The notes: a model not told the origin generated them from the letters alone. Shown: positions 42,637 through 52,326, numbered from the stretch's first letter. The stretch is 64,000 bases of DNA from an uncultured Oscillospiraceae bacterium (GCA_900540275.1 UQFO01000001.1:186001-250000); one strand, 5' to 3'. Program-made: numbers and translations.

Positions 42637-45414
42637 GTGACCGAAATGATGCAGGCACGGCAGGAATTTGAAAAGCTGACCCACGAGCAGGATATGCTGA
42701 TGAGCGCATTAAACGTCAGCGTCAGCAAGCACCTCATCGACGAACACTATACCTGCGTGCGGGCCAATGAGTATTATTACCGGCTCATCGGCTACTCCAA
42801 AGAAAAATACGAAGCGTTGTTCCACAACCATGCCGACGAATACTATCAGAACAACCCGGAGGGTTGGGAGATACTCAGCCAAAAGGTCACAGAGGTTTTA
42901 GAGCAGGGCGGCGATCAATATGAGCTGATTGTTCCGATGAAATACGAAGATGGCTCCACCTATTGGGTTAAGCTGTTCAGCTATTTTACGGAGGAATATA
43001 TCGACGGCTTCCGTACCTCATACACGGTCATGACTGACGTGACAGAGCTGGTCCAGACGAAAAACGAGCAGGAGATGCTGATGCAGGCCATGCGTGTCGG
43101 CGTCAGCCGCCATCTGGTGGACGAGCATTTTACTGTAGTCGGGGCCAACGATTTTTATTATGAGCTGATTGGGTACTCCAGGGAGGAATACGAGGCCGCC
43201 TTCCACAACCACTGCGACGAATATTTTAAGACCAACGAGGACGGCTGGAAGAAAATCCACGGCAAAATAGAGGAAATGTATGCGGCGGGAAAAACGAGCT
43301 ACGAGCTCTTTGTTCCGCTTAAGCTTCCCGACGGCTCCACCAATTGGGTCAAAATGACGGGCTTTTTCACGGACGAGTATCAGGATGGCAAGCAGCTGGC
43401 CTATACCACTATGGTCGACGTCAACGAGCTGATGCAGATTCAGCAGGAGAAAGCCGTTGCCTACGACAACATCCCGGGCTTTATCGTCAAGCACCGCATC
43501 CTGGAAAATAAAATCGTTATGATTGACGCCAGCGACGGCATCACGGATATTTTCGATGTGGATATGGATAAGCTGGAATCCTTCGACGTCTACGCCTCCC
43601 TTGAGCCGGAGAGCAGGGCCTTGATTAAGGCAAACCACCCGCATTTCCGCCAAGGCGAGCCCTTTGAGGGGATGCTGCGCATGAAGGACCGGAATGACCG
43701 GAAGCGGTGGTTCCAAATCCGCAGTACCTGCACCGATTCCATTGCGGACGACCCGGTCTACCTGACGGTTTTCATCGACGCTACCGACGTCACTGAGCTG
43801 CGGGAAATGCAAAAGCAGCTGACCGAACAGAAGGCGGCCCTGCAGGATGCGCTCACGGCGGCAGAGCACGCAAACCGGGCCAAGTCGGATTTTTTGTCCC
43901 GGATGAGCCACGACATCCGCACGCCGATGAACGCGGTTCTTGGCATGACCAAAATCGGCAAAAAGTATGGTAACGACCCGGAACGGGTACTGGACTGCTT
44001 CCAGAAAATCGACGTTTCCTCCAAGCTCCTGATTGACCTTATCAACGAGGTGCTGGATATGTCCAAAATCGAAAGCGGCCGGATTCTGCTGGCGGAGGAG
44101 GAAGTGAACCTGGCAGAGCTTACGCAGGGTATCGTCACCATGGTGCAGCCTCTGCTCCAGGACAAAAGCCTCCAGTTTAACACGTACGTCTGCGGTATTA
44201 CCCACGAGACGGTGATTAGTGATGTGCAGCGCCTGCAGCAGCTGATTGTGAACCTGCTGTCGAACGCGGTGAAATACACGCCCGAGGGCGGGAGCGTTTC
44301 TCTGGAAATCAGGGAAACCCCCGCCGGCGAAACAGATATGGCGCATTACGAATTCATCGTCACGGATACCGGTATCGGGATGAAGCCTGAATTCCTAAAC
44401 CATGTGTTCGAGCCCTTTGAACGGGCGGAGGATGTGAAAATCCAGGCGGTTCAGGGAACTGGTTTGGGGCTTTCTATCTGCAAAAAAATCGCGGAGCAGA
44501 TGGGCGGTACAATCAAGGTGGAGAGCGCCTACGGGAAAGGCAGCAGGTTTACCGTATCGGTCTATCTCAAGATACAGGAGGAAAAAATCGAGGACGGCGC
44601 GCTGGCCGGCTTGTCGGTGCTGGTAGTGGACGACGATATGATTGCCTGTGAGAACACCTGCGAGCGCCTGAAAGAACTGGGAAGTTCAGCGGAGGGGGTT
44701 GGCGACGGCAGGACCGCCCTTGCCAGGGTAACGGCGGCACATGCCGCGGGGACAGATTATTTCGCGGTTATTCTCGATTATCGGATGCCGGGCCTGGATG
44801 GCGTGGAAACTACCCGGCTGATTCGGGAGAAGGTTGGAAACGGCCTGCCAATCATCATGCTTTCGGCCTATGACATGTCGGAGCAGATGGACGCCGCCCG
44901 GCAGGCAGGCGCCAACGGGTTTATCACAAAACCCGTGTTCCGGTCCCGGCTCGTATATAAATTAAAGCAGTTCATAGGCGGCGCCGCAGAAGAGAACCTG
45001 GAAGCCGGTCCGCTGATTGGCGGTTCCTATGAAGGCCGGCGGATACTTCTGGCGGAGGACAATGCGCTGAACAGAGAAATTGCCGTGGAGATTCTGTCGG
45101 AAACCGGTGTGGCGATAGACACGGCGGAAAACGGTCAAATCGCCGTGGACATGGTGAAAAACACCCCCACCGGAACCTATGACCTGATTTTTATGGATAT
45201 ACAGATGCCGGTCATGGACGGCTGCGCGGCGGCCAGACAAATCCGCGCGCTGAACAGGGAGGATACGAAAACGCTCCCGATTATCGCCATGACGGCCAAC
45301 GCCTTCGCAGACGACCGGCAGAAGACAAAGGACGCGGGCATGAACGGCCATCTTGCGAAGCCCCTCGATTTGGAGCAGCTGCGCCGGGTGCTGGAAAAAT
45401 GGCTTTCCACATAA
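42637..45414 (+). CDS. hybrid sensor histidine kinase with PAS repeats and two receiver domains
   Basis: A 925-residue protein from GTG 42637; the frame is open from 42376 and continues the broken PAS upstream. Order: two PAS repeats (about 18-145, 150-275) that each open with a S(V/R)HL-type box (SVSKHLIDEHYT, GVSRHLVDEHFT), a further PAS-like segment (280-390), HisKA with FLSRMSHDIRTPMN (His 425), ATPase with NLLSNAVKYTPEGG and GTGLGLS, then REC1 (ILDYRMPG, Asp 714) and REC2 (IFMDIQMP, Asp 854). It lacks membrane segments. Together with the upstream Hpt, this is a full phosphorelay chain. It ends 34 bases before a c-di-GMP gene whose REC domain may be an output. Confidence 0.88.
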   Translation: MTEMMQARQEFEKLTHEQDMLMSALNVSVSKHLIDEHYTCVRANEYYYRLIGYSKEKYEALFHNHADEYYQNNPEGWEILSQKVTEVLEQGGDQYELIVPMKYEDGSTYWVKLFSYFTEEYIDGFRTSYTVMTDVTELVQTKNEQEMLMQAMRVGVSRHLVDEHFTVVGANDFYYELIGYSREEYEAAFHNHCDEYFKTNEDGWKKIHGKIEEMYAAGKTSYELFVPLKLPDGSTNWVKMTGFFTDEYQDGKQLAYTTMVDVNELMQIQQEKAVAYDNIPGFIVKHRILENKIVMIDASDGITDIFDVDMDKLESFDVYASLEPESRALIKANHPHFRQGEPFEGMLRMKDRNDRKRWFQIRSTCTDSIADDPVYLTVFIDATDVTELREMQKQLTEQKAALQDALTAAEHANRAKSDFLSRMSHDIRTPMNAVLGMTKIGKKYGNDPERVLDCFQKIDVSSKLLIDLINEVLDMSKIESGRILLAEEEVNLAELTQGIVTMVQPLLQDKSLQFNTYVCGITHETVISDVQRLQQLIVNLLSNAVKYTPEGGSVSLEIRETPAGETDMAHYEFIVTDTGIGMKPEFLNHVFEPFERAEDVKIQAVQGTGLGLSICKKIAEQMGGTIKVESAYGKGSRFTVSVYLKIQEEKIEDGALAGLSVLVVDDDMIACENTCERLKELGSSAEGVGDGRTALARVTAAHAAGTDYFAVILDYRMPGLDGVETTRLIREKVGNGLPIIMLSAYDMSEQMDAARQAGANGFITKPVFRSRLVYKLKQFIGGAAEENLEAGPLIGGSYEGRRILLAEDNALNREIAVEILSETGVAIDTAENGQIAVDMVKNTPTGTYDLIFMDIQMPVMDGCAAARQIRALNREDTKTLPIIAMTANAFADDRQKTKDAGMNGHLAKPLDLEQLRRVLEKWLST

Positions 45415-45448
45415 GGAAAGCTGGCGATTTGAATATCCAGGAGGAATA

Positions 45449-48400
45449 ATGATGAGCGATTTTTATTTTGAGCACATGATTATCGGTCAGCAAAATTTGC
45501 TGGCGTATGCCAGCGACCCGGATACCTATGACATATTGTATATGACGCAGGCGGCAGCCGCCCTCTACGGGTTTCAGGACGCCAGAGAATGCTATGGGAA
45601 AAAGTGCTATGAGCTGATACAGGGAAAGGATGCCCCATGTCCGTTCTGTACCAACAGCAAGCTGTCGGCCGCCCGGCCTTACCGATGGGAGCATTTCAAC
45701 GAAAAGCTGCAAAGATGGATGGATATTACCGACCTGCTGGTTCCTTTCAAGGGGAAAAACTGCCGGCTTGAAATCGCGCGGGACATCACCGAGCAAAAAG
45801 AACAGCTCGCCCGGGTTTCAAGCCGGCTTACCGTAGAGGAAACACTGGTGGACTGCATCCAGACGCTCTCCGGAGAACCGGACGTCACAGTAGCGGTGAA
45901 CCGGTTCTTGGAGCTGATAGGCCGTTTTTACGCGGCTGACCGGGCTTACATCTTTGAGTATGGTGAAGACGCCATTTATAATACGTTTGAATGGTGCGCC
46001 CCCGGCATCTCGCAGGAAATCGAGAACCTTCAGAATATCCCTTTGGAATACATCGCGGAATGGAATAATAAATTCGAACGCAACGGGGAATTTTATATCA
46101 CGTCGCTCGGACGGGATTTGGCGGTGGACTCCCCGGATTACCGCATACTGGAAGCGCAGGGAATCGAAAGCCTTTCTGCCGCGCCCTTGACAAAAAAGGG
46201 GAAAATCATCGGGTTTATCGGTGTAGACAATCCCACGGAAAACGGGGACGATTTATCCCTGCTTCGCAGTGTGTGCGGCTTTGTGCTGGACGAAATGGAG
46301 CGGCGCCGGCTGGTTGAGGAGCTGGAACGCTCGAGCTATATGGATTTGCTCACCGGCCTGTGCAACCGCAACTGCTACATAAAAGCGCTCAAACAGCTTT
46401 CCCAATGCGATATGCAGGCGCTGGGCGTGATTTACATCGACATCAATGGGATGAAGAAGCTCAATGACAGCTTCGGCCACGAATATGGGGACCGGGTTAT
46501 CCAAAACGTGGCGGAATTGCTGAAAACCCATGTGGAAAGCGGCGCTTACCGGGTGGGCGGCGATGAATTCGTGGTGCTTTGCGAGGATATCGCACAGGCG
46601 GATTTTCTGGCGCTAACCGAAAAGCTGCGCCGTGTCTTTGAAGAAAATAGGGATTATTCGGTGTCGATTGGCTGTACCTGGAAGGACGGGAAAATCTCTG
46701 CCGACAAGGAGATAACGCGCGCCGACGACCATATGTATGCATACAAGCAGGCGTATTACCGCGCCCAAAGCATGTCGGTAGGCGGGAACGAAAATGGGAG
46801 CTCAAAGAAAGGAACGAAAAAAATCCTGGTTGTGGAGGACAACGAGCTTAACCGGGAGATACTAAAAGGCATCCTATCTTCGGATTATGAGGTACTGGAG
46901 GCGGAGAACGGGCAGGACGCCCTTTCTGTGCTGCAAACGCAGAAGGACGGTATTTCCCTCATCCTGCTGGACATTGTCATGCCGGTCATGGACGGGTACG
47001 CCTTTCTGTCACGTATCAAGGCGGACGCCGCCTACTCCCTGATTCCCGTCGTCGTCACAACCCAGAGCAGCAGAGAAGAGGACGAGGTGGAGGCCCTGTC
47101 CCACGGCGCGACCGACTTCGTCTCAAAACCCTACCGGCCGGAGATTATCCGCCACCGGGTCGCGGGCCTGATCCGCCTGCGGGAGAACGCCGCCATCGTC
47201 AATCAGCTGCGGTACGACCGGCTGACAGGCGTATGCAGCAAGGAATACTTTTACCAGCGTGTAAAGGAAACCCTCGCCGATTCGCCGGAAAAGGAATACG
47301 ACCTCGTCTGCTCCAACGTTGAAAACTTCAAGCTGGTCAACGACGTATTCGGCGTCGCGGCCGGGGACTGCCTGCTCAAGGGAATTGCGAAAATCTGCCA
47401 GGAGTTTGTGGGAGGGAATGGTTTTTGCGGCCGGATTGGCGCCGACCAATTCGCCTGCGTTATGGAACGCGGCTTTGCGTACACAGGGGATTTATTTACC
47501 GATATTACTGGCCGAATCAATGACCTGTCGTGTACAAAAAACGTGAGGATGAAGTGGGGCGTTTATGCAGTGGAAGACAAATCGGTTCCGGTCGAGCAGA
47601 TGTGTGACCGGGCGCTGCTGGCCGCCCACAGCATTAAAGGGCAATACAATCAATATTTTGCCGTCTATGACGACACGCTGCGCGAAGAACTGCTGCGTGA
47701 GCAGGCCATTACCAACGAAATGGCGGCGGCGCTGTCCGAGGGCCAGTTTGAGGTCTACCTACAGCCCAAATACAGGCTCGAGGACGGCGTTCTCGCCGGC
47801 GCCGAGGCGCTGGTGCGCTGGAACCATCCCAAACAGGGCATCCTATCCCCGGCGACGTTCGTTCCGCTGTTCGAGAAGAACGGCTTCATCACAAAGCTCG
47901 ACCAGTTCGTCTGGGATAAAACCTGCGCGATGCTGCGGCAGTGGGACGATAAGGGCTACCCGCCGCTCGATATCTCGGTCAATGTTTCCCGGGCCGACAT
48001 CTACAACGCGGATTTGACGGAAATCCTTCTCCAGACGGTTCACAAATATGGGCTGCCCGTATCACGTCTATCGCTGGAAATCACCGAAAGCGCCTATACG
48101 GAAAGCCCGGACCAAATCATCGAGACGGTGGAATCCTTGAAAAAACAGGAATTCCTGATTGAGATGGATGATTTCGGCAGCGGCTATTCGTCGCTCAATA
48201 TGCTCAATCAGCTGCCGCTGGATATTTTAAAGCTGGATATGCAGTTTATCCGCAGCGAAACAGCCAAGCCAAAGAGCCAGGGCATTTTGCGCCATATTAT
48301 GGACATCGCTGGGACCATGGGCCTGCGCGTTGTGGCGGAGGGCGTTGAGACAGACGAACAGCTGGAACGGCTGCGTGAAATCGGCTGCGACTATGGGCAG

Positions 48401-48481
48401 GGCTATTACTTTGCAAAGCCCATGCCATACGATGCGTTTGAAACGCTGCTGAAGGAGTCGGCTGCTCCTGTAAAGCCCTGA
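45449..48481 (+). CDS. PAS-GAF-GGDEF-REC-degenerate GGDEF-EAL c-di-GMP protein
   Basis: A 1010-residue protein. An N-terminal PAS-like region has CYELIQGKDAPCPFC (a CxxC suited to metal or redox sensing). Then come a GAF-like domain (about 130-290), GGDEF (RVGGDEF, residue 370, with no RxxD site), a receiver domain (LLDIVMPVMDG, Asp 508), a degenerate cyclase (RIGADQF, residue 664) and an EAL domain with EALVRW (Glu 786), SVNVS, EITE, DDFGSGYSS, KLD and AEGVET. Both making and breaking c-di-GMP are possible. ATG 45449 follows AGGAGG, 34 bases after the hybrid kinase, so the pair is likely one phosphorelay-to-c-di-GMP unit. Confidence 0.9.
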   Translation: MMSDFYFEHMIIGQQNLLAYASDPDTYDILYMTQAAAALYGFQDARECYGKKCYELIQGKDAPCPFCTNSKLSAARPYRWEHFNEKLQRWMDITDLLVPFKGKNCRLEIARDITEQKEQLARVSSRLTVEETLVDCIQTLSGEPDVTVAVNRFLELIGRFYAADRAYIFEYGEDAIYNTFEWCAPGISQEIENLQNIPLEYIAEWNNKFERNGEFYITSLGRDLAVDSPDYRILEAQGIESLSAAPLTKKGKIIGFIGVDNPTENGDDLSLLRSVCGFVLDEMERRRLVEELERSSYMDLLTGLCNRNCYIKALKQLSQCDMQALGVIYIDINGMKKLNDSFGHEYGDRVIQNVAELLKTHVESGAYRVGGDEFVVLCEDIAQADFLALTEKLRRVFEENRDYSVSIGCTWKDGKISADKEITRADDHMYAYKQAYYRAQSMSVGGNENGSSKKGTKKILVVEDNELNREILKGILSSDYEVLEAENGQDALSVLQTQKDGISLILLDIVMPVMDGYAFLSRIKADAAYSLIPVVVTTQSSREEDEVEALSHGATDFVSKPYRPEIIRHRVAGLIRLRENAAIVNQLRYDRLTGVCSKEYFYQRVKETLADSPEKEYDLVCSNVENFKLVNDVFGVAAGDCLLKGIAKICQEFVGGNGFCGRIGADQFACVMERGFAYTGDLFTDITGRINDLSCTKNVRMKWGVYAVEDKSVPVEQMCDRALLAAHSIKGQYNQYFAVYDDTLREELLREQAITNEMAAALSEGQFEVYLQPKYRLEDGVLAGAEALVRWNHPKQGILSPATFVPLFEKNGFITKLDQFVWDKTCAMLRQWDDKGYPPLDISVNVSRADIYNADLTEILLQTVHKYGLPVSRLSLEITESAYTESPDQIIETVESLKKQEFLIEMDDFGSGYSSLNMLNQLPLDILKLDMQFIRSETAKPKSQGILRHIMDIAGTMGLRVVAEGVETDEQLERLREIGCDYGQGYYFAKPMPYDAFETLLKESAAPVKP

Positions 48482-48584
48482 ACGGCTTCCTTTACGGAAA
48501 TGGCCTTCAAGCGGTTTTTCACTCTCTTTAGGCATGGCAAAGCTGTTTTAGCGCAGATTTTTATGCAGACGGGTCAGCGCTGCT

Positions 48585-48700
48585 GGTTTCCTGCTTGCCG
48601 GAATGGCATGGCAAGTTCTGAAATAGCGATATCAGGCGAATACATTGAATGGGTGGTGAGACGACGCGATACCTAAATTGGAAAGAACATGGAATTACAA
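48585..48700 (+). repeat. unidentified repeat, copy 1
   Basis: Matches 54757-54875 with many substitutions. Shared blocks include CCTGCTTG, AATGGCATGG, CGAATACATTGA and AAATTGGAAAGAA. Both copies read similarly as protein in one frame (PACxNGM, then EYIxW), so it looks like the remnant of a coding sequence. A terminator follows this copy. Confidence 0.5.
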
Positions 48701-48734
48701 AAGCCAGAGCGTTATTGCTCTGACTTTTTGTTTT
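48700..48734 (+). terminator. terminator following repeat copy 1
   Basis: AGCCAGAGC/GCTCTGACT (one G-U pair), then TTTTTGTTTT. The rest of 48735-48978 has no gene that I can support. Confidence 0.8.
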
Positions 48735-48978
48735 CTGCAATACAATAACTCATTAGGATATGATATAATCTAGAAAATCACATTGATTATATAGAAATTT
48801 GCTTGCGACGATGAAAGAACGGTACCGCTTGGAGTAAATGCATCTTGTTTTGCAGTATGATGGAATCAATGCCAAAAGAGGTAAGCTCCGGGCACACGGG
48901 CAGCTCCTCTCTGACCTGCTTTTATATACGGGCTTCCGTATATAATAAGAATAGCAGATTGCAGGAGGCGCTTTGGAG

Positions 48979-49116
48979 ATGGGTTACCTGACTATAAAAC
49001 AAGCCGCGGAGAATTGGGTACCGTATGAACGATTCCAAAAGATGGGGAAAACCATGGGCAAACGAAAAAAAGAATCCCGCATTCCATATATCTTCCATAT
49101 CAAAATGGTATCCTAA
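48979..49116 (+). CDS. short helix-turn-helix remnant
   Basis: A 45-codon frame from ATG 48979 (AGGAGG and TGGAG upstream) beginning MGYLTIKQAAENW, the opening of small excisionase/MerR-like DNA-binding proteins. The normal continuation is lost; only SRIPYIF recalls the usual GRIPGA-type end. It is probably a decayed regulator; whether it is still translated is uncertain. It lies 16 bases before the response regulator gene. Confidence 0.45.
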   Translation: MGYLTIKQAAENWVPYERFQKMGKTMGKRKKESRIPYIFHIKMVS

Positions 49117-49132
49117 AGCAGGAGGTGTTCCT

Positions 49133-49798
49133 ATGGCGGCGCTAATGATTGCTGAAGACGATAAAAAGACGAACGAGGCCATCTGTGAGTATCTGAAGTC
49201 CGCCGGTCATGAGACGGTTCCGGCCTATGACGGAGCAGAGGCCATACGGATTTTTCGAGAAAAGAAGATTGACCTTGCAGTTTTAGACATCATGCTTCCC
49301 AAAATGACCGGGCTGGCCGTGTTACATGAAATAAGGCGGACAAGCCCTCTCCCTGTTCTCATGCTAACCGCGATTGAAGACGAATACACCCAGGTGCAGA
49401 GCTTTGACGAGCAGGCGGACGATTATATCACCAAGCCTTTCTCTATGATTCTGCTTGGGAAACGAATTACGGCGCTGCTGCGTCGAAGCGGGCAAAGTAT
49501 CCTGCCGGATACGATGACATTCGGAGACGTAACCGTGGACTTTTCCGGCTATACGGCCTGGGATTGGGACGGGAAAATTGAACTGACGCCCAAAGAGATT
49601 GATTTGCTTCGGCTGTTTGTGGAGCACAAGGGCCTGGTTCTCACTAGAAATCAAATTCTTGACGAGCTATGGGGCGACGATAATCCCATTATCGACCGGA
49701 CGATAGACACCTATGTCAAAAACCTGCGCAAAAAATGCCGGCTCGATTGCCTTGTCACAGTGAAGGGGATTGGGTATAAATACGAGGTGAGGGAATGA
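49133..49798 (+). CDS. OmpR-family response regulator
   Basis: A 221-residue regulator: receiver domain with IAEDDKK, phosphoacceptor Asp 52 (VLDIMLPKMTG) and ITKPFS Lys, followed by an OmpR/PhoB winged helix (LTPKEIDLLRLFVEHKG, then RTIDTYVKNLRKK). ATG 49133 follows GGAGGTG. Its stop overlaps the kinase start by ATGA, so they form one two-component pair. The ABC transporter downstream is a likely target. Confidence 0.93.
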   Translation: MAALMIAEDDKKTNEAICEYLKSAGHETVPAYDGAEAIRIFREKKIDLAVLDIMLPKMTGLAVLHEIRRTSPLPVLMLTAIEDEYTQVQSFDEQADDYITKPFSMILLGKRITALLRRSGQSILPDTMTFGDVTVDFSGYTAWDWDGKIELTPKEIDLLRLFVEHKGLVLTRNQILDELWGDDNPIIDRTIDTYVKNLRKKCRLDCLVTVKGIGYKYEVRE

Positions 49799-50913
49799 AA
49801 CGGCTGAAAATTTATCCGAAAACATTTGTCTATACCCTTGGGCTGCTGCTGTTTATCGTATTGGTGGCCCATGCGCTGCTGTATTTCCTCACCCCGCAGG
49901 TCCCGCTGGAGCTGTCGAACAGCCCCGAGGCTGGAGATATGGCGCTCACCGGCAAATTCAATCTGACTCCCTATATCACGCAAATGATTCTCCGGGTTTT
50001 ACCGATTTCGCTGGGCTGCTGCATCCTGATTTCCGTTCTTTGCTCTTTGTTGTTTTCCAAGCAAATTACGGTTCCGGTCAAACAGATTTCAGCCGCCACC
50101 GAGCGGATGGCGCGGATGGACAAAACAGCGGCTTGCGAGCTTCATACAAAGGACGAAATCGGCGTGTTGGCCGGCAACATCAACTGCTTGTATCAAAACC
50201 TGCTGTCAGCCATTGGAAATTTGGAAGCCGAAAAGCAGCGCGTGCGGGAAATTGAACAGTCCAAGGTGGATTTTATGCGCGCGGCTTCGCATGAGCTTAA
50301 AACCCCGCTCACAGCCCTGAACGCCACACTGGAGAATATGATTCTCGGCATTGGGAAATATCAAAATGTTGACGTCTATTTGCCGGAGTGTAAGGATATG
50401 GCGGAGCGGCTGTCGGAAATGATTCAGGAGATTTTGGAAACCTCAAAGCTGGGCGTCCCTTTGATACGCGAAGCACCGGTAAAAGCCGATTTGTCATCCT
50501 TGCTGGCTCAGCTATGCGAGCCGTATGAACAGATAGCGAAAGCCCGCAAAATCCTATTTAAGCAGGATTTGTCGGGGGGATTTTCCGCTGAACTGCCGCC
50601 GCAGAGGTTCGGCAAAGCGGTCTCCAACGTTCTCGCGAACGCCGTCGCTTACACGGAAGCGGGTAAAACGATTTCGGTCTATTTTGACGGCTCCAGCCTG
50701 GTGATTGAGAACGAATGCACGCCGATTCCGTCCGAAGCCCTGCGGCATATCTTTGAACCCTTCTACCGGCCCGACTATGCCCGAAACCACGACGACGGCG
50801 GGAATGGGCTGGGACTGTATATTGTCGATACGCTCTTAAAAGCGATGGGGCTATCCTATTCGTTTCGCCCAATGGGGCCGCCGCCGGGTATGCGGTTTGT
50901 GATTCATTTATAA
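49795..50913 (+). CDS. membrane sensor histidine kinase
   Basis: A 372-residue kinase: two membrane helices (about residues 11-30 and 65-88) around an extracytoplasmic loop of only about 35 residues, a HAMP-like linker, HisKA with AASHELKTPL (His 166) and an ATPase domain with NVLANAVAYTE and GGNGLGLYIVDTLL. The small loop suggests sensing within or near the membrane. It partners with the overlapping response regulator. Confidence 0.92.
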   Translation: MKRLKIYPKTFVYTLGLLLFIVLVAHALLYFLTPQVPLELSNSPEAGDMALTGKFNLTPYITQMILRVLPISLGCCILISVLCSLLFSKQITVPVKQISAATERMARMDKTAACELHTKDEIGVLAGNINCLYQNLLSAIGNLEAEKQRVREIEQSKVDFMRAASHELKTPLTALNATLENMILGIGKYQNVDVYLPECKDMAERLSEMIQEILETSKLGVPLIREAPVKADLSSLLAQLCEPYEQIAKARKILFKQDLSGGFSAELPPQRFGKAVSNVLANAVAYTEAGKTISVYFDGSSLVIENECTPIPSEALRHIFEPFYRPDYARNHDDGGNGLGLYIVDTLLKAMGLSYSFRPMGPPPGMRFVIHL

Positions 50914-50957
50914 TACAGGGTTTTACAAGGTTGGCGGCCCAGTTTGGAGAATTAATT

Positions 50958-51791
50958 ATGATTGTTAAAAAAGACATACACGCTTTTCATGAAACGAATC
51001 GTATTCTGCTTCGAGAAAACGATTATGTATATATCCTGCCGCATCCGGCGCTGCGTGGCCAAATTTCAAATTATACAGTTACATTTCCCAGCACAGAAAT
51101 CATTTCAGATGACTATACGGTTATCCCTCACGGGAGCGCGACCTTAGTGTTTTCTTATCATCGGTACGCATTCAGCGGTAACCTATTTGGCCCGATGACC
51201 AAGCCCTGCATGGTAGGCGGCCAAGCTAATCAATGCGATATGCTTGTCATCATAGAATTTCAACCGGCGGGTTTATCCGCGCTTACAGGAGAAAATCAGA
51301 AAGAATTGGCTGACCGGAGAATTTCATTTGAAATAATCCATTCCACATTGAACAGGCTGATTTTAGACGCGCTGGAACGCGCCGGGAGCTTGGACGAATT
51401 GGTCGTCCGTCTCGACAGGATTTTTATAGACAATTTATATGCCAAATGTCCGTCGGAGCTCCAAATTGCGACTGAACTATTGAGGAAAAGCGCCGGAAAC
51501 ATCTCCTGTAAAGAGCTTGCCGCTTCCGTTTATTACAGCGAACGGCACCTGGGCCGTATGTTCCAAACCTATTTCGGTATGAACACGAAAACATTCTCCC
51601 GCTTGGTTCGTATCAACAAGGCAATCCGGCTCATGCAAAATACGCGTTATCCTCTGGAGTGCGCTTCCTGTGAGACAGGGTTCTACGATTTGCCTCATTT
51701 TATCCACGATTTCAAATCTGTTTGCGGACTTACGCCTCAGGAGTATCGAATCAAGATGTCCGATTTTTACAACGAAATCGCAAAGTTCTGA
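50958..51791 (+). CDS. AraC family transcriptional regulator
   Basis: A 277-residue protein. The N-terminal domain (DUF6597-like: LPHPALRGQISNYTV, then VIPHGSATLVFSY) is a ligand or oligomerisation module. The C-terminal part has two helix-turn-helix units (CKELAASVYYSERHLGRMFQ and the CASCETGFYDLPHFIHDFK stretch, closing with GLTPQEYR). ATG 50958 follows TTGGAGA. It is followed by a VOC gene that it may regulate. Confidence 0.9.
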   Translation: MIVKKDIHAFHETNRILLRENDYVYILPHPALRGQISNYTVTFPSTEIISDDYTVIPHGSATLVFSYHRYAFSGNLFGPMTKPCMVGGQANQCDMLVIIEFQPAGLSALTGENQKELADRRISFEIIHSTLNRLILDALERAGSLDELVVRLDRIFIDNLYAKCPSELQIATELLRKSAGNISCKELAASVYYSERHLGRMFQTYFGMNTKTFSRLVRINKAIRLMQNTRYPLECASCETGFYDLPHFIHDFKSVCGLTPQEYRIKMSDFYNEIAKF

Positions 51792-51853
51792 TATATAATA
51801 AAGTTGTGTATACAACCTCAAAAAATGAGAACACAAAAAAGGAGCGATTTAGA

Positions 51854-52261
51854 ATGAAATTCGACGAAACGACAATCCGCATTTTGGTACGGAAAAACTA
51901 TGGGGAATGCTTTGATTTCTATACGGAAAAGATAGGGTTGGTTCCTGTTTGGGGCGACCGGAATGGTCCATACACCTCCTTTGCCATAAACAGCGGCACC
52001 CCTCCTTGCTTCGCGATTTTTTCCGGAGAAGCGATGCCGATGTTTCAGGGGTATACGCAGCCTCCCAGCAACGCACAGCCTGACACGGTTGTGGCGGTCG
52101 TTCCCACGGCCGACCTGGACGGAGACTACCGGCGGCTGAAAGAAGCGGGCGTTCCCTTTTTGGGTAAACCCCAACACATTGAAGCGTGGGGGATGCGCTG
52201 TACCTATTTTAGAGACCCGGAAGGAAACTTGTTTGAGTTGAACGACGCAAGCGGCGTATAA
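51854..52261 (+). CDS. VOC (glyoxalase/bleomycin-resistance) family protein
   Basis: A 135-residue single VOC domain: ILVRKNYGECFDFYTEKIGL at the start and CTYFRDPEGNLFELND at the end, where the terminal Glu is a usual metal ligand. ATG 51854 follows AAAAAAGGAGC. It is a different subgroup from the VOC gene near 41.3 kb. A drug-binding or small-molecule role is possible. Confidence 0.88.
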   Translation: MKFDETTIRILVRKNYGECFDFYTEKIGLVPVWGDRNGPYTSFAINSGTPPCFAIFSGEAMPMFQGYTQPPSNAQPDTVVAVVPTADLDGDYRRLKEAGVPFLGKPQHIEAWGMRCTYFRDPEGNLFELNDASGV

Positions 52262-52326
52262 GCAAGGTTAGCGCAGTTAGCGGAAAGCTTTCCCGCCGTG
52301 CGCAGAGCGGATATGTCCAATACTAT

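Noticed and set aside
43018..44346. A 442-codon open frame on the minus strand inside the hybrid kinase gene
   Set aside because: It is antisense to clear HisKA and PAS coding sequence, has no ribosome site and no recognisable motif. Long antisense frames are expected in GC-rich coding DNA with this codon bias.
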